From positions 62,001 to 126,000 of the IMG/VR virus record IMGVR_UViG_3300027985_000286: a DNA stretch of 64,000 bases. One strand, given 5' to 3'. The notes under the pieces are model-generated. The model did not search any database. It was given only the letters and a program-made list of their open reading frames with translations, and was not told the origin of the DNA. Source of the DNA: a virus. The position numbers were made by a program, and so were the translations under genes. Numbering within the stretch: the first letter of the stretch is position 1; each line of letters starts with the position of its first letter. Of this stretch, positions 18,601 to 27,981 are shown piece after piece.

Positions 18601-18632
18601 AGAAGTCGTGGCAGAACGTGTCTAGCGCAGTC
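18601..18632 (+). repeat. Dispersed 32-bp repeat, copy 1
   Basis: Starts AGAAGTCGTGGCAGAACG and ends GCAGTC. Two further copies lie at 41569-41600 and 45926-45957; this copy matches copy 2 at 27 of 32 positions by eye. It occupies most of the gap between the coiled-coil gene and gene 13. Confidence 0.6.
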
Positions 18633-18646
18633 CTAAAGGGGGTTTC

Positions 18647-19390
18647 GTGGCAAGCATAGCAACTAGAGAAGAGTTCACAGCCTACTGCCTGCGTCGGTTG
18701 GGTTCTCCTGTTATTAACATTGAGGTGGATACCACTCAGGTAGATGATCGCATTGATGATGCGATCGACTACTGGTGCAGAAACCATATGGATGGCTCTG
18801 AGAGAACCTACTTCATCCATACCATTACACAAGCAGACATTGACACCAGGCTGATCACTATACCTGAGGAAATCTTTGAAGTAAGGTCTGTGATCCCGTG
18901 GTCAACATCTAATAGCCATGACATGTTCAGCGTTAGATACCAGGTTAGGTTACAAGACTTTGCGTACTTCCGTCCAATTGATTCGCTGTCCTACTTTATT
19001 AGAGCGTCTTACTGGGATTACATCAACGAGCTTTTGAGTGAAGGTACGTCGATTGAGTTCAACTGGCATAAAGGTAAGGTTAGGCTAGATATTGACGCTG
19101 CCAACCTGTTTGTTGCAGATGGCAGCGTTTTGGTTCTTGACGTACAAAAGATGATTCTTCCTGCAGATAACCCTCATGCTTGGAATGATGAGATCCTAAA
19201 ACGCTACGCAACAGCATTAATCAAAAGACAATGGGGTGAAAACCTCAAGAAGTACTCACAGGTAATGCTCCCAGGCAATGTGACTACCAATGGAGTTGAG
19301 CTTTTCCAAGAAGCAGAGGCAGAAATTGCTAAGATTGAAGATGAGATGAGGGAGCGGTACTCATATCAGCCAATGTTTTTCATGGGGTAA
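18647..19390 (+). CDS. 13: Neck protein gp13
   Basis: A 247-residue protein (T4 gp13 has 309). The N-terminal ATREEFTAYCLRRLGSPVIN and VDDRIDDAIDYWCRNHMDGS are hallmarks of gp13, which with gp14 forms the neck that seals the filled head and receives the tail. It starts with GTG at 18647 after AAAGGGGG; no ATG fits. The neck genes 13, 14, 15 and terminase follow in T4 order, interrupted by one small membrane protein. Confidence 0.9.
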   Translation: MASIATREEFTAYCLRRLGSPVINIEVDTTQVDDRIDDAIDYWCRNHMDGSERTYFIHTITQADIDTRLITIPEEIFEVRSVIPWSTSNSHDMFSVRYQVRLQDFAYFRPIDSLSYFIRASYWDYINELLSEGTSIEFNWHKGKVRLDIDAANLFVADGSVLVLDVQKMILPADNPHAWNDEILKRYATALIKRQWGENLKKYSQVMLPGNVTTNGVELFQEAEAEIAKIEDEMRERYSYQPMFFMG

Positions 19391-19391
19391 T

Positions 19392-19697
19392 ATGGAAACG
19401 TTCATCGGCACAATCACATCGCCATTCTTCATGCTGATATACGGCCTACTGACTCATTTCTTAAAGGATCTGGTCAGGCTACAGTCAGAGGGTCAGAAGA
19501 AGCTGTACCTTATTCCGTACTGGATTAAGTTCCCGCATCAGTCCCTAATTGCCTTAGTGGGTGCAGTTGCAGGGTACTCTGCTCTGATTGAAACAAACCA
19601 GCTATCGGGGCTAACTGCTTTTGGCGTGGGTTACATGGCAAACTCGATTGCTGATACCTTGGGGAAGAGAACGGTGGATAGGTTCAATGACAGTTAA
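19392..19697 (+). CDS. Small membrane protein, holin-like, unknown
   Basis: A 101-residue protein with hydrophobic segments at about 8-26, 50-66 and 72-90, the first followed by a charged loop. Size and topology would fit a holin, but T4-type holins (gp t) have a single segment and a large domain, and I recognise no family motif. It is inserted between neck genes 13 and 14, where T4 has none. It ends inside the start region of gene 14, so the genes are coupled. Confidence 0.55.
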   Translation: METFIGTITSPFFMLIYGLLTHFLKDLVRLQSEGQKKLYLIPYWIKFPHQSLIALVGAVAGYSALIETNQLSGLTAFGVGYMANSIADTLGKRTVDRFNDS

Positions 19698-20331
19698 CTC
19701 CTACTTCAACTTCTATACCCCTACCAACGAGCAGGACTTGCAGGACTCCCTTGTGATCGAAGCCATCCAAATTCGAGGCTTTGATGCACAGTACATTCCG
19801 CGAGATTCTGTGAACACTGACTATCTTACCGGCGATAGTCCTGGCGAGTTCTATGATGTTGCGTTTCCTGTTGAAATGTACCTAGAGTCTGTTGATAGTT
19901 TTGGTGGTGATACAATGATGATGTCGAAGTTTGGTCTGCATATCGAAGACACCGCAACCTTGGTGGTTTCCAAGACTAGGTTTAAGGTAGAGGGTGCGAA
20001 GCTGACTCCTGCTATCGAGTATCCTAAGATCGGAGACCTACTCTACCTTCCTTTCTCAAAGTCGATTGTAGAGATTGAACACGTACCAACAGAAGAGCCG
20101 TTTTACCAGCTTGGACGGAACTATGTCTACAAGCTCAAGGTAAGAGCGTTTACGTTTACGCACCAAGATTTTGCTACTGGTATTGCTGACGTTGACACGT
20201 TTGCCACAGGGGTTGACCTAGACGGTGATCTTCTCCTGGCAAATGATACGTTCGGTGACAATATCGAAGCTGACACAGAGGTCGAGGCTGGAATCATAGA
20301 CCTCTCGAAAGACAACCCGTTTGTGAGGTAA
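19687..20331 (+). CDS. 14: Neck protein gp14
   Basis: A 214-residue protein (T4 gp14 has 256). NSYFNFYTPTNEQDLQDSLV followed by EAIQIRGFDAQYIPR is the signature of gp14, partner of gp13 in the neck ring. The C-terminus ends with the conserved-type segment DLSKDNPFVR. I chose ATG 19687 because the family N-terminus starts there; the frame is open further upstream only as overlap with the membrane-protein gene. Confidence 0.9.
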   Translation: MTVNSYFNFYTPTNEQDLQDSLVIEAIQIRGFDAQYIPRDSVNTDYLTGDSPGEFYDVAFPVEMYLESVDSFGGDTMMMSKFGLHIEDTATLVVSKTRFKVEGAKLTPAIEYPKIGDLLYLPFSKSIVEIEHVPTEEPFYQLGRNYVYKLKVRAFTFTHQDFATGIADVDTFATGVDLDGDLLLANDTFGDNIEADTEVEAGIIDLSKDNPFVR

Positions 20332-20333
20332 TA

Positions 20334-21047
20334 ATGAGCGGTTTGGGTGACACGTACTTTTATCACAAGACGACAAGAAAGGCGTTGGCTCTTTTCGAGT
20401 ACCTGTTCTCCAACATCTTTGTTCAACACGACCAGGGTGGTGGAACTGTCAAGACTATGAAGGTGCCTATCGCCTTTGGGTCTCCTCATAGGGATCACCC
20501 CGCCTACGTGAGCGATCCTAGCTACAAGCCCAAGGAAGGTGTGCGCGTGCGCACCATTCTTCCTCGGATGGGCTTTACTCTAGAGTCCTGGACTTTCGAC
20601 TCTGCAAGAAAGTTGAATACTGCAGAGCTGTTGCACCACACCACTACCGGAGTTAATAAAGGCCAGTACCAGAAGGTACCGTTCGACTTGGTTATTAGCT
20701 TGGGTATCCTCACTGATACGCTAGACGATTTGTTTCAGATTGTTGAGCAGATACTACCTTGGTTTGACCCCAAGCTAACAGTATCTACGTTGATGAATAG
20801 TGACCTTACAATCAACGACGACATCCACATCTTCTTAAATAGCTCTGACCCGTCAATTACGTTCGAGGGTTCCTTCGAGGATGCCAAGGTAATAGAGGCA
20901 ACACTGTCATTCACCATTAAAACGTTCATGTACCGTAGAACAATTGATGTTAAGCCTATCCTGAAGGTTGACATTGATCTGATCTCTGAAGACTGGTACG
21001 GCATTGAGGTCGACAACCACGGTCATGTAACGGAGATTGCACCGTGA
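20334..21047 (+). CDS. 15: Tail sheath stabiliser / tail terminator gp15
   Basis: A 237-residue protein (T4 gp15 has 272). It contains TYFYHKTTRKALALFEYLFS, VPIAFGSPHRDHPAY-type and RVRTILPRMGFTLESW segments typical of gp15. The hexamer caps the tube and the last sheath ring and docks onto the neck. It starts two bases after gp14 and its stop overlaps the GTG start of gene 16. Confidence 0.9.
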   Translation: MSGLGDTYFYHKTTRKALALFEYLFSNIFVQHDQGGGTVKTMKVPIAFGSPHRDHPAYVSDPSYKPKEGVRVRTILPRMGFTLESWTFDSARKLNTAELLHHTTTGVNKGQYQKVPFDLVISLGILTDTLDDLFQIVEQILPWFDPKLTVSTLMNSDLTINDDIHIFLNSSDPSITFEGSFEDAKVIEATLSFTIKTFMYRRTIDVKPILKVDIDLISEDWYGIEVDNHGHVTEIAP

Positions 21048-21571
21048 GTAATATTGGAAAAAGACTTGATGACATACTAGCTGGTTTCAATACCCAGATG
21101 ACAACTGATTCAAACCCTGCTGACGAGGAATTCCAGCGCCCGTCAAGTTTTCCAGAAAGGGTAGATATTACCAAGGTTCACTCAGACATTAAAGATACTA
21201 TTGGCTCTGACCTTGGAGATGACTTCGAGCACGCAAGAAACGTCTTAAGGCACCTCTTGGATAGAGGGGTTCTTACTCTTGAAGGTGCCATCAATATAGC
21301 CAAGGATACAGAAAATGCCAGAGCAGTAGAGGTTGTTAGTCTGCTAATGAGCACGATTAGCGATGTTACTACCAAACTTATGAAGCTACACGATGCGTCT
21401 CAGGTTAAAAACCTAAACAAGCCCAACGAAAACCTAGAAGGGGCTTCACCTGGTATCTACGTTCTAGGTAAAGGCAAAGATGCAAAGCAAATCCTTAACC
21501 ATATGCTAGGTAAGGCACTTAACGGCGAAGTCATTGAAGGCGAGATAGTAAAGGATGAGAAACGGACCTAA
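21044..21571 (+). CDS. 16: Terminase small subunit gp16
   Basis: A 175-residue protein (T4 gp16 has 164). The helical core DDFEHARNVLRHLLDRGVLT, then ENARAVEVVSLLMSTISDVT, matches the central oligomerisation domain of gp16, which recognises DNA and regulates gp17. The GTG start overlaps the gp15 stop (GTGA), and its last 17 bases overlap gene 17, an order identical to T4. Confidence 0.88.
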   Translation: MSNIGKRLDDILAGFNTQMTTDSNPADEEFQRPSSFPERVDITKVHSDIKDTIGSDLGDDFEHARNVLRHLLDRGVLTLEGAINIAKDTENARAVEVVSLLMSTISDVTTKLMKLHDASQVKNLNKPNENLEGASPGIYVLGKGKDAKQILNHMLGKALNGEVIEGEIVKDEKRT

Positions 21572-23342
21572 ATCACAACCCAAGCAACTCGCGCCGCCAA
21601 TCTGGGAACAGGCCGCAGCGTTTGTTGAACAGAATTTAGATGTTGCGGTTGAGTATATTCGAAGAGATACGTGGAACGTAGAAGTACCTGACATTGAAGA
21701 CCACGTAAAGCTCAAGAATTGCTACCGTAACGACCCAAGAATCAAATCCTTTTCTGCGAACATCTTTTACTCAGAACTACAGTTACTTGAATGGGTGAAG
21801 TGTTCCAAAGACCCAGTCTACTTCTTAACGAAATACGTCAAAATCGTTAGCCTTGATTATGGTATTGTTCCTTTCAAGTTGTGGGACTATCAGAAAGATA
21901 TCATTAAGACCTACGTCCAAGAAAGATTCGTTATCTCTATGCAAAGCAGACAGAGTGGCAAATCAACCACGGCTGCTGGGTATATCCTGTTCTATTCGTT
22001 ATTCCAGCAAGATAGAACTACAGCAATCCTAGCTAACAAGGCTGCCCAGGCCCAGGAGATTGTTAGAAGAATCCAGGGAATGTACGAAAGCATCCCTTGG
22101 TTTCTGCAACCAGGAGTAACATCATACAACAAAAGGTCGATGGGTCTGGCTAACAGGTCTCAGGTCATTTCTGCAGCATCGTCGAATAGCTCGATACGTG
22201 GTCAATCGATCAACTTGCTGTATTTGGATGAGTTTGCTTTCATCCCAAGAGAGCAAGAGTTTTACGAATCAACCTACCCTGTGATTACGTCTGGTATTGA
22301 CACCAAAGTCCTTATCACGTCAACACCTAAAGGTGCCCGTGGTTTGTTCTTTAACTTGTGGCAAGGCGCAATCAAAGGCAATAACGAGTATGTGCACAAG
22401 CTTGTTACCTGGAGAGATATCCCAGGCAGAGACGAGAAGTGGGCCAAGACTACTCGTGCGAATATGACAGAAGCGCAGTGGAACCAGGAGATGGAGTGCC
22501 AGTTCCTGGGTTCTCAGAATACGCTTATTCCTTATTCTATACTATCAACTATCTTTACTGAAGAACCCTTAGACGGCATTACAGATAATGAGCACCTGGA
22601 CGTGTATGATGAGCCTGTTAAGGGTCGAAAATACTTCATGACAGTTGATACGTCACGAGGGTTTGGTCAAGACTACTCTGCGTTCATTGTCTATGACATC
22701 ACTGAGATTCCTTTCAAGACTGTCGCGAAGTACAGGAACAACAGAATTAGCACCATGTTGTTCCCTACCGTGGTCTTTAACACTGCGCTGCACTACAACG
22801 AAGCTGAAGTTCTTGTAGAGGTTAACGATGCAGGCATTGAGGTCGTTAATAAGCTCTACTATGACTTTGAATATGAAAACACACTGATGACTTCAAAGGA
22901 TGGCGCTAAGGTAATATTGGGTGGGTATGGTACCAATGCCATCCTTGGTCTTAGAACTACCAAATCCACAAAAGCCATCGGATGCGGTAACCTAAAGGTT
23001 ATGGTTGAGAAAGAAAAGCTACGGGTTACTGATTTTGACACAATCGACGAGCTTACGAACTTTGTGGAGAAAGGTTCATCTTACGAAGCAGACGAAGGGT
23101 GTCACGATGACCTTGTGATGTGTTTGGTGCTGTTCGCTTGGGCGTCATCGCAGGATCACTTCAAGCAAAACTATGATGTCGACATTAGGAAAAGATTTGA
23201 AGAAGAAGAGATGCTCAGAGAAGAAGCATCCCTTATGCCATTTGGCGTTATATCGTCTAACGCCTACGATGACGATGTACCTGCAACAATCGAAGATTAC
23301 GCGGAGATTCGATGGGCATCAGAACGTGACCCTACCTTTTAA
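21555..23342 (+). CDS. 17: Terminase large subunit gp17
   Basis: A 595-residue protein, near T4 gp17 (610). The ATPase has Walker A SRQSGKST (131-138), Walker B LLYLDEFAF (221-229) and coupling motif ITSTPKG (254-260). The nuclease has FMTVDTSRGFGQD with D365 and a C-terminal HDDLVM with acidic residues at 518-519. It cuts concatemeric DNA and pumps it into the prohead through the portal. ATG 21555 overlaps the end of gene 16. Confidence 0.97.
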   Translation: MRNGPKSQPKQLAPPIWEQAAAFVEQNLDVAVEYIRRDTWNVEVPDIEDHVKLKNCYRNDPRIKSFSANIFYSELQLLEWVKCSKDPVYFLTKYVKIVSLDYGIVPFKLWDYQKDIIKTYVQERFVISMQSRQSGKSTTAAGYILFYSLFQQDRTTAILANKAAQAQEIVRRIQGMYESIPWFLQPGVTSYNKRSMGLANRSQVISAASSNSSIRGQSINLLYLDEFAFIPREQEFYESTYPVITSGIDTKVLITSTPKGARGLFFNLWQGAIKGNNEYVHKLVTWRDIPGRDEKWAKTTRANMTEAQWNQEMECQFLGSQNTLIPYSILSTIFTEEPLDGITDNEHLDVYDEPVKGRKYFMTVDTSRGFGQDYSAFIVYDITEIPFKTVAKYRNNRISTMLFPTVVFNTALHYNEAEVLVEVNDAGIEVVNKLYYDFEYENTLMTSKDGAKVILGGYGTNAILGLRTTKSTKAIGCGNLKVMVEKEKLRVTDFDTIDELTNFVEKGSSYEADEGCHDDLVMCLVLFAWASSQDHFKQNYDVDIRKRFEEEEMLREEASLMPFGVISSNAYDDDVPATIEDYAEIRWASERDPTF

Positions 23343-23363
23343 GCTTCAAACCCTAAATTTCTA

Positions 23364-23370
23364 CTAAATA
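23364..23370 (+). promoter_or_regulatory. Late promoter box of sheath gene
   Basis: CTAAATA lies 48 bases before the ATG at 23418, in the only gap between terminase and sheath genes; AGAGAGGAA is the ribosome site. Confidence 0.55.
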
Positions 23371-23417
23371 GGTTTAGATAACCAAGTTAGCATTCAAGAA
23401 TAGAGAGGAATAACACC

Positions 23418-25256
23418 ATGTTGAATATGGCGTCTCCCGGTATCAAATCTACAGAACTAGACCTTAGCTACACTGTTCAGTCAGTTGCTGGCGTGTCTGG
23501 TGCTTTTGTAGGTGCTTTTCTTTGGGGCCCTGTTGAAGAGGTTTTGAACGTAACTGATGGCACACCAGGTATGGTTCAGCGTTTCTTCCAGCCCGATAAC
23601 AACACTGCAATCTACTGGCTGTCTGTTCGAGATTACCTTATCTACAACAACAGCGCTAAAGTGGTGCGACTCGTAGGAGCTTCTGCGGTCAACGCCGTTC
23701 CCACTGGAGAGACTGCACTTCTCGTCAAGAACGAATCCCACTACGATACCTTAACCCTTACAGGTCTAAGCGTTATCGCCAAATATCCAGGTTCTCTGGG
23801 TAACGCTCTAGCTGTCCATGCGGCAGATAGCGTCGGGTTCACTGGATGGGCTTACGCAGACGACTTTGAGTTTGCTCCTGCTGCGGGTCAGTTCAACATG
23901 GTTGTTGTTGATACTACCGGCGCATGGTCTGGCACTGCTGGTACCGTTCTTGAGAAGTACGAGCTCATGACCAACGTGGCAGGGTCTAAGAAGACCGACG
24001 GTTCTTCTGCGTACGTCAAAGATGTGGTCAATCGTGGTTCAAACTATGTTTGGATTGGTGATATTGATGCAATGTACTTCCTACAGGAAGCAACCGCGGC
24101 GGAAATCGTTTCTGGTGGTTCTGGTTACACTGCAGCTGATACACTGACTGTGACTGGTGGAACAGGTACGTCAGCAACGATTACCGTTGATACAGTCGAT
24201 GGGTCTGGTGTGATCACGGGTATCACTGTTGCAACAGGCGGCTCGTACTCTGACATTCCAACTAACCCGGTTTCGGTGACTGGTGGTACTGGAACAGGTG
24301 CAACATTCAATCTTACGTTTGCTTCCATTACCGGGTTGTTTGATGCGACTCTCCAGGGCGGTGTTGACGATAACACACTAACATCTCACGTGACAGGTTG
24401 GAACCTGTTCGACAACCCGTCAACCACTGACGTGTGGGAGTTGGTAGCCGTTAACCAGGCAACTGCAGATATTGACGCGCTTGTTACTATCGCAGAAGGC
24501 CGCGGTGATTGTGTTGGCTTCTTCAGCCCCCCTCTTGCCGCTGTGTTGAACAATGTTGGTAGCGAGGTAACCGACATCGTTACCTACAGAAGCACTACGA
24601 CCAATAAGAACTCCTCGTACCTGATGATGGACGATAACTGGAAACAGGTGTACGACGAGTTTAACGACTTGTATCGCTGGATTCCGATGGCGCCGTCTAA
24701 TGCAGGACTGCACGCGGTTACTGTCAACTCTTCACAGCCTTGGCAGAGTCATGCAGGTTACACTCGCGGTAAGGTAAAGAACATCATCCGCCTTGCCTGG
24801 AACAGTAACGAAGCATACAGAAACACGCTTTACAAGATTGGTGTGAACTCGTTCATTTCTGAGCCTGGTGAGGGCGTGGTTCTGTACGGCGATAAAGTGC
24901 AGGTCCAGAACCCAACTGCATTCAGTCGCATCAACGTCAGAAACCTGTTCATTGTAATGCGCAAGGCGGTGTCTAGAGCTGCAAAGTATCAGCTTTTTGA
25001 GCTTAACGATTCGATCACTCGCAGCTTGTTCAGAAACCGTGTGTCTGCTTACCTGCAAGGCGTTCAGGCTGGTAGAGGTGTTTACGATTATCGAGTGGTG
25101 TGTGATGAGAGCAACAACACTGCTGAAGTGATTGACGCCAACGAGTTCATTGCATCAATCTTTGTGAAGCCTGCAAGAAGCATCAACTTCATTGGTCTTA
25201 ACTTTGTTGCAGTTGCTTCTGGTGTCGATTTTACTGAAATTGAAAACGCCATCTAA
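23418..25256 (+). CDS. 18: Tail sheath protein gp18
   Basis: A 612-residue protein (T4 gp18 has 659). The N-terminus (MASPGIKSTELDLSYTVQSV; GAFVGAFLWGPVE) and the C-terminal core (PSNAGLHAVTVNSSQPWQSH; ARSINFIGLNFVAV) are typical of contractile sheath proteins. Residues about 228-302 form an inserted Gly-rich double module (SGGSGYTAADTLTVTGG; SVTGGTGTGATF), not part of the sheath core and similar to segments in the gp8-like protein. ATG 23427 is an alternative start. Confidence 0.95.
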   Translation: MLNMASPGIKSTELDLSYTVQSVAGVSGAFVGAFLWGPVEEVLNVTDGTPGMVQRFFQPDNNTAIYWLSVRDYLIYNNSAKVVRLVGASAVNAVPTGETALLVKNESHYDTLTLTGLSVIAKYPGSLGNALAVHAADSVGFTGWAYADDFEFAPAAGQFNMVVVDTTGAWSGTAGTVLEKYELMTNVAGSKKTDGSSAYVKDVVNRGSNYVWIGDIDAMYFLQEATAAEIVSGGSGYTAADTLTVTGGTGTSATITVDTVDGSGVITGITVATGGSYSDIPTNPVSVTGGTGTGATFNLTFASITGLFDATLQGGVDDNTLTSHVTGWNLFDNPSTTDVWELVAVNQATADIDALVTIAEGRGDCVGFFSPPLAAVLNNVGSEVTDIVTYRSTTTNKNSSYLMMDDNWKQVYDEFNDLYRWIPMAPSNAGLHAVTVNSSQPWQSHAGYTRGKVKNIIRLAWNSNEAYRNTLYKIGVNSFISEPGEGVVLYGDKVQVQNPTAFSRINVRNLFIVMRKAVSRAAKYQLFELNDSITRSLFRNRVSAYLQGVQAGRGVYDYRVVCDESNNTAEVIDANEFIASIFVKPARSINFIGLNFVAVASGVDFTEIENAI

Positions 25257-25275
25257 TAGGAACCGGAGAGAATAG

Positions 25276-25800
25276 ATGAAGATTTCTGAATTCAAAAAGA
25301 ACCTTAGAGGCGGTGGCGCTCGTACCAACCTGTACCGGGTAGAAATTGACTACCCGGTCTTTGCTGGCGGTGAAGCCGAAACCCGAAGAGGTACATTCCT
25401 AATCAAAGCTGCATCCCTTCCTTCTTCGGTCATCGGAGTGATTGAAGTTGGCTACCGAGGAAGAAAGTTCAAGCTTGCGGGTGATAGAACGTTTGAAGAG
25501 TGGTCAGTCACTGTACTGAATGATACCGTGTTTGACATCAGAGATGCTCTGGAGCGCTGGTCTAACGGTATTAATCAGAACGAGTCAAACATTGGCCTTG
25601 AGAACCCTGAAGACTATATGTCTACTGCAATGGTTCACCAGCTCAACAGAAACGGTGACGTGGTAAAATCATACCTGTTCCAAGACGTTTGGCCATCCAA
25701 TGTGGGTATGATTCAGCTTAACCAGGATGACAGTGACACTGTTGAAGAGTTTGAAGTTACCCTTCAGTATTCACAGTGGACCAGCAACACTACTTCTTGA
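25276..25800 (+). CDS. 19: Tail tube protein gp19
   Basis: A 174-residue protein (T4 gp19 has 163). It begins MKISEFKKNLRGGGARTNLY and contains FLIKAASLPSSVIGVIEVGY and EWSVTVLNDTVFDIRDALER, typical of gp19. Hexamers stack to form the inner tube inside the sheath. GAACCGGAGAGA precedes the ATG. The sheath and tube genes are adjacent, as in T4. Confidence 0.95.
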   Translation: MKISEFKKNLRGGGARTNLYRVEIDYPVFAGGEAETRRGTFLIKAASLPSSVIGVIEVGYRGRKFKLAGDRTFEEWSVTVLNDTVFDIRDALERWSNGINQNESNIGLENPEDYMSTAMVHQLNRNGDVVKSYLFQDVWPSNVGMIQLNQDDSDTVEEFEVTLQYSQWTSNTTS

Positions 25801-25836
25801 TATGCTAAACAGTGAAAACAGGTAAAGGAGTGAACA

Positions 25837-27441
25837 ATGCGCTGGGATTCATTCTGGAATGGTTTCGGTTCTAAGAAGGAAGATAGAAAGCAGCAAACCA
25901 TCGCGGCAAACACTGTTGTAGAAGAACAAGACGGTGCGATTGTCGTTGAAGGCGGTTTCGGTTACTACGGTCAGGCTTTTGTTGGTTGGGATGGTTCACC
26001 CACAAAAACAGAAGCAGACCAGATTTCTAAATACAGAAACCTGCTTCTTATTCCTGAAGTAGACTATGCAGTTGACGACATTACAAACGAGGCAATCTCA
26101 ACTGATACGACAGATGTATCAGTTGAGGTTATCCTTGATGACGTTGAAGTTAGTGATAAGATCAAAAAGAGGATAGTTGAGGAATTTGAGACTGTCCTGT
26201 CTTTGATGAAATTTAGCGTTAGAGGTTATGAGTACTTCAAAGACTTTTACGTTGATGGTAGAGTTGCGTTCCACAAGATTATTGATTCTTCCAAACCCAA
26301 GCAGGGTTTGATTGCCGTTAAGCAGTTTGAGGCTATCTGTCTGACTAAGGTCAGAGAGGTAAATAGAGATGGAGACGGCATTATCAAGGATTTTCGTGAA
26401 TACTTCGTGTATGATGAAACACTCTTACCCTTCCATTCAAGAAGATCAAGATTCAACGGTAAGAAGGTTGAGATTCCTAAAGATTCGGTCACCTTTGTTA
26501 TTAGTGGTGATGTTGATGTGAGAACAGGTATGGTTATCGGCCCTTTGCACAAAGCTGTTAAGTGGGCTAATAACCTAACCATGCTAGAAGATGCCACTGT
26601 AGTCTATCGCTACAGCAGAGCACCAGAAAAGAGAATGTTTTATATTGATACTGGAAACCTTCCACCAACTAAGGCGGAAGCGTTCGTTACTAAGATCATG
26701 AACAAGTTCAAGAATAAGATTGTTTATGATCCAATGACTGGTGGCGTAAAGGATCAGAAGAATCTCCTAAGCATGTACGAAGACTTCTGGCTTCCTAGAT
26801 CTGCAACTGGTCGAGGCACTGAGGTAACTACTCTGCAAGGTGGTCAAAATCTTGGAGAGATTGATGATATTCTTTACTTCCGTAAGAAGCTATACCAGGC
26901 ACTTAATATCCCTACTTCAAGGGTTGAACAGGATGGTGTGATTCAGTTTGGTAAGCTTGCTGAAATCACCAGAGACGAGCTGAAGTTTTCAAAGTTCGTT
27001 GGTAGGCTCAGAAAGCGTTTCAGTGAGGTTTTTACTGACATACTTGGTACACAGTTAATACTCAAAGGAGTGCTAACTGAAGATGAGTGGTTAAATATCA
27101 ATGGAGATGTAAGGTACGATTTTGTTCAGGATGCCTACATTGCAAGACAGAAAGAAAACGAGCTTCTGCAGTCTAAAGTTGACATTATGAGAGACCTTGA
27201 ATCATATATTGGTAAGTTCATAAGCTACAAGTGGACGGCTAAGAATGTTTGGAGAATGTCAGATGAAGAGATTGAAGAGATGAAGAAAGAGATTATTGAA
27301 GAAAGGAGTGATGAGGTATACGGCCAGCCAATGAATGATGAGGGTGGTGATTTTGGTGGAGGCCAAACACCACCAGATAACAACTTTGGACAAGGTAGTA
27401 AACAACAAGATAACAACCAGGATACAGAGGAAGAGGATTAA
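25837..27441 (+). CDS. 20: Portal protein gp20
   Basis: A 534-residue protein (T4 gp20 has 524). YRNLLLIPEVDYAVDDITNE, FREYFVYDETLLPFHSRRSR and VTTLQGGQNLGEIDDILYFR, and the segment VYRYSRAPEKRMFYIDTGNL, are signature regions of T4-type portals. The dodecamer starts prohead assembly, binds gp17 and forms the DNA channel. The C-terminus is acidic and Gln/Asn-rich. AAAGGAG precedes the ATG. Confidence 0.97.
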   Translation: MRWDSFWNGFGSKKEDRKQQTIAANTVVEEQDGAIVVEGGFGYYGQAFVGWDGSPTKTEADQISKYRNLLLIPEVDYAVDDITNEAISTDTTDVSVEVILDDVEVSDKIKKRIVEEFETVLSLMKFSVRGYEYFKDFYVDGRVAFHKIIDSSKPKQGLIAVKQFEAICLTKVREVNRDGDGIIKDFREYFVYDETLLPFHSRRSRFNGKKVEIPKDSVTFVISGDVDVRTGMVIGPLHKAVKWANNLTMLEDATVVYRYSRAPEKRMFYIDTGNLPPTKAEAFVTKIMNKFKNKIVYDPMTGGVKDQKNLLSMYEDFWLPRSATGRGTEVTTLQGGQNLGEIDDILYFRKKLYQALNIPTSRVEQDGVIQFGKLAEITRDELKFSKFVGRLRKRFSEVFTDILGTQLILKGVLTEDEWLNINGDVRYDFVQDAYIARQKENELLQSKVDIMRDLESYIGKFISYKWTAKNVWRMSDEEIEEMKKEIIEERSDEVYGQPMNDEGGDFGGGQTPPDNNFGQGSKQQDNNQDTEEED

Positions 27442-27443
27442 CA

Positions 27444-27698
27444 ATGAATCTCTCAGAAGCAATTGAATCAAAAACACCGTCTCTTAAGATTGGAGAGATT
27501 GTGGAAGGTATCGCTGAAGCTACCCTATCTGGCATCATCAACGAGAATTTCGAAAGCGTTCTTGCTGAGCATTCTTTCATTCTCGAGAAGAAAAAGTGCT
27601 CTGAGGAAGAGGACGACATGGAAGGCAAGGAAGGCGATGATGACAAAGGTGACAAGGAAGGCGATGATGACTCTGACGAAGACGAAGACGAAGAATAA
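27444..27698 (+). CDS. 67: Prohead core protein gp67-like
   Basis: An 84-residue, strongly acidic protein that starts two bases after the portal stop. The N-terminal half (LSEAIESKTPSLKIGEIVEG) is helical; the tail is almost only E, D, K and G, as in T4 gp67 (80 residues), a core component cut by the gp21 protease. The position between 20 and 21 supports this. The sequence itself is low in complexity, so the call depends mainly on order and composition. Confidence 0.8.
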   Translation: MNLSEAIESKTPSLKIGEIVEGIAEATLSGIINENFESVLAEHSFILEKKKCSEEEDDMEGKEGDDDKGDKEGDDDSDEDEDEE

Positions 27699-27725
27699 TT
27701 CTTCTCTCGTCAAGGAGTAGTCACC

Positions 27726-27977
27726 GTGGCAACAGGTAGAATTAAGACCAGGGTTACGTCGAAAGGTCAGAAAATTAGACGTAAGTTCTGCGCAGCTGGT
27801 TTTCGGTTCAACCGAGAAACCAACACGTGCGAGAAAATGTCTGCTTCTGACAGAGCTCACAAAAAGCTAGCAATTAGAAAGGCTCTAAGAACAAAAAAGG
27901 CAGACTTGGGTGGTAAAAAGAGAGCCACAAGAAAACGTCTAAAGGCACTCAAAAGAAGAAAGGCAATGGGGTTGTAA
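27726..27977 (+). CDS. 68: Prohead core protein gp68-like
   Basis: An 83-residue, very basic protein. It starts with GTG at 27726 after AAGGAG. It contains GFRFNRETNTCEKMSASDRA and a C-terminal half made largely of K and R. T4 gp68 (141 residues) occupies the same place between 67 and 21. A basic partner next to the acidic gp67 fits an internal scaffold role. Similar short basic proteins are found here in many distant T4 relatives. Confidence 0.75.
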   Translation: MATGRIKTRVTSKGQKIRRKFCAAGFRFNRETNTCEKMSASDRAHKKLAIRKALRTKKADLGGKKRATRKRLKALKRRKAMGL

Positions 27978-27981
27978 CCTA

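Noticed and set aside
18601-18632. Sigma54 promoter reading of the 32-bp repeat (GTGGCA)
   Set aside because: The GC doublet of the -12 element is not at the required spacing in all copies, and one copy is inside a coding region.
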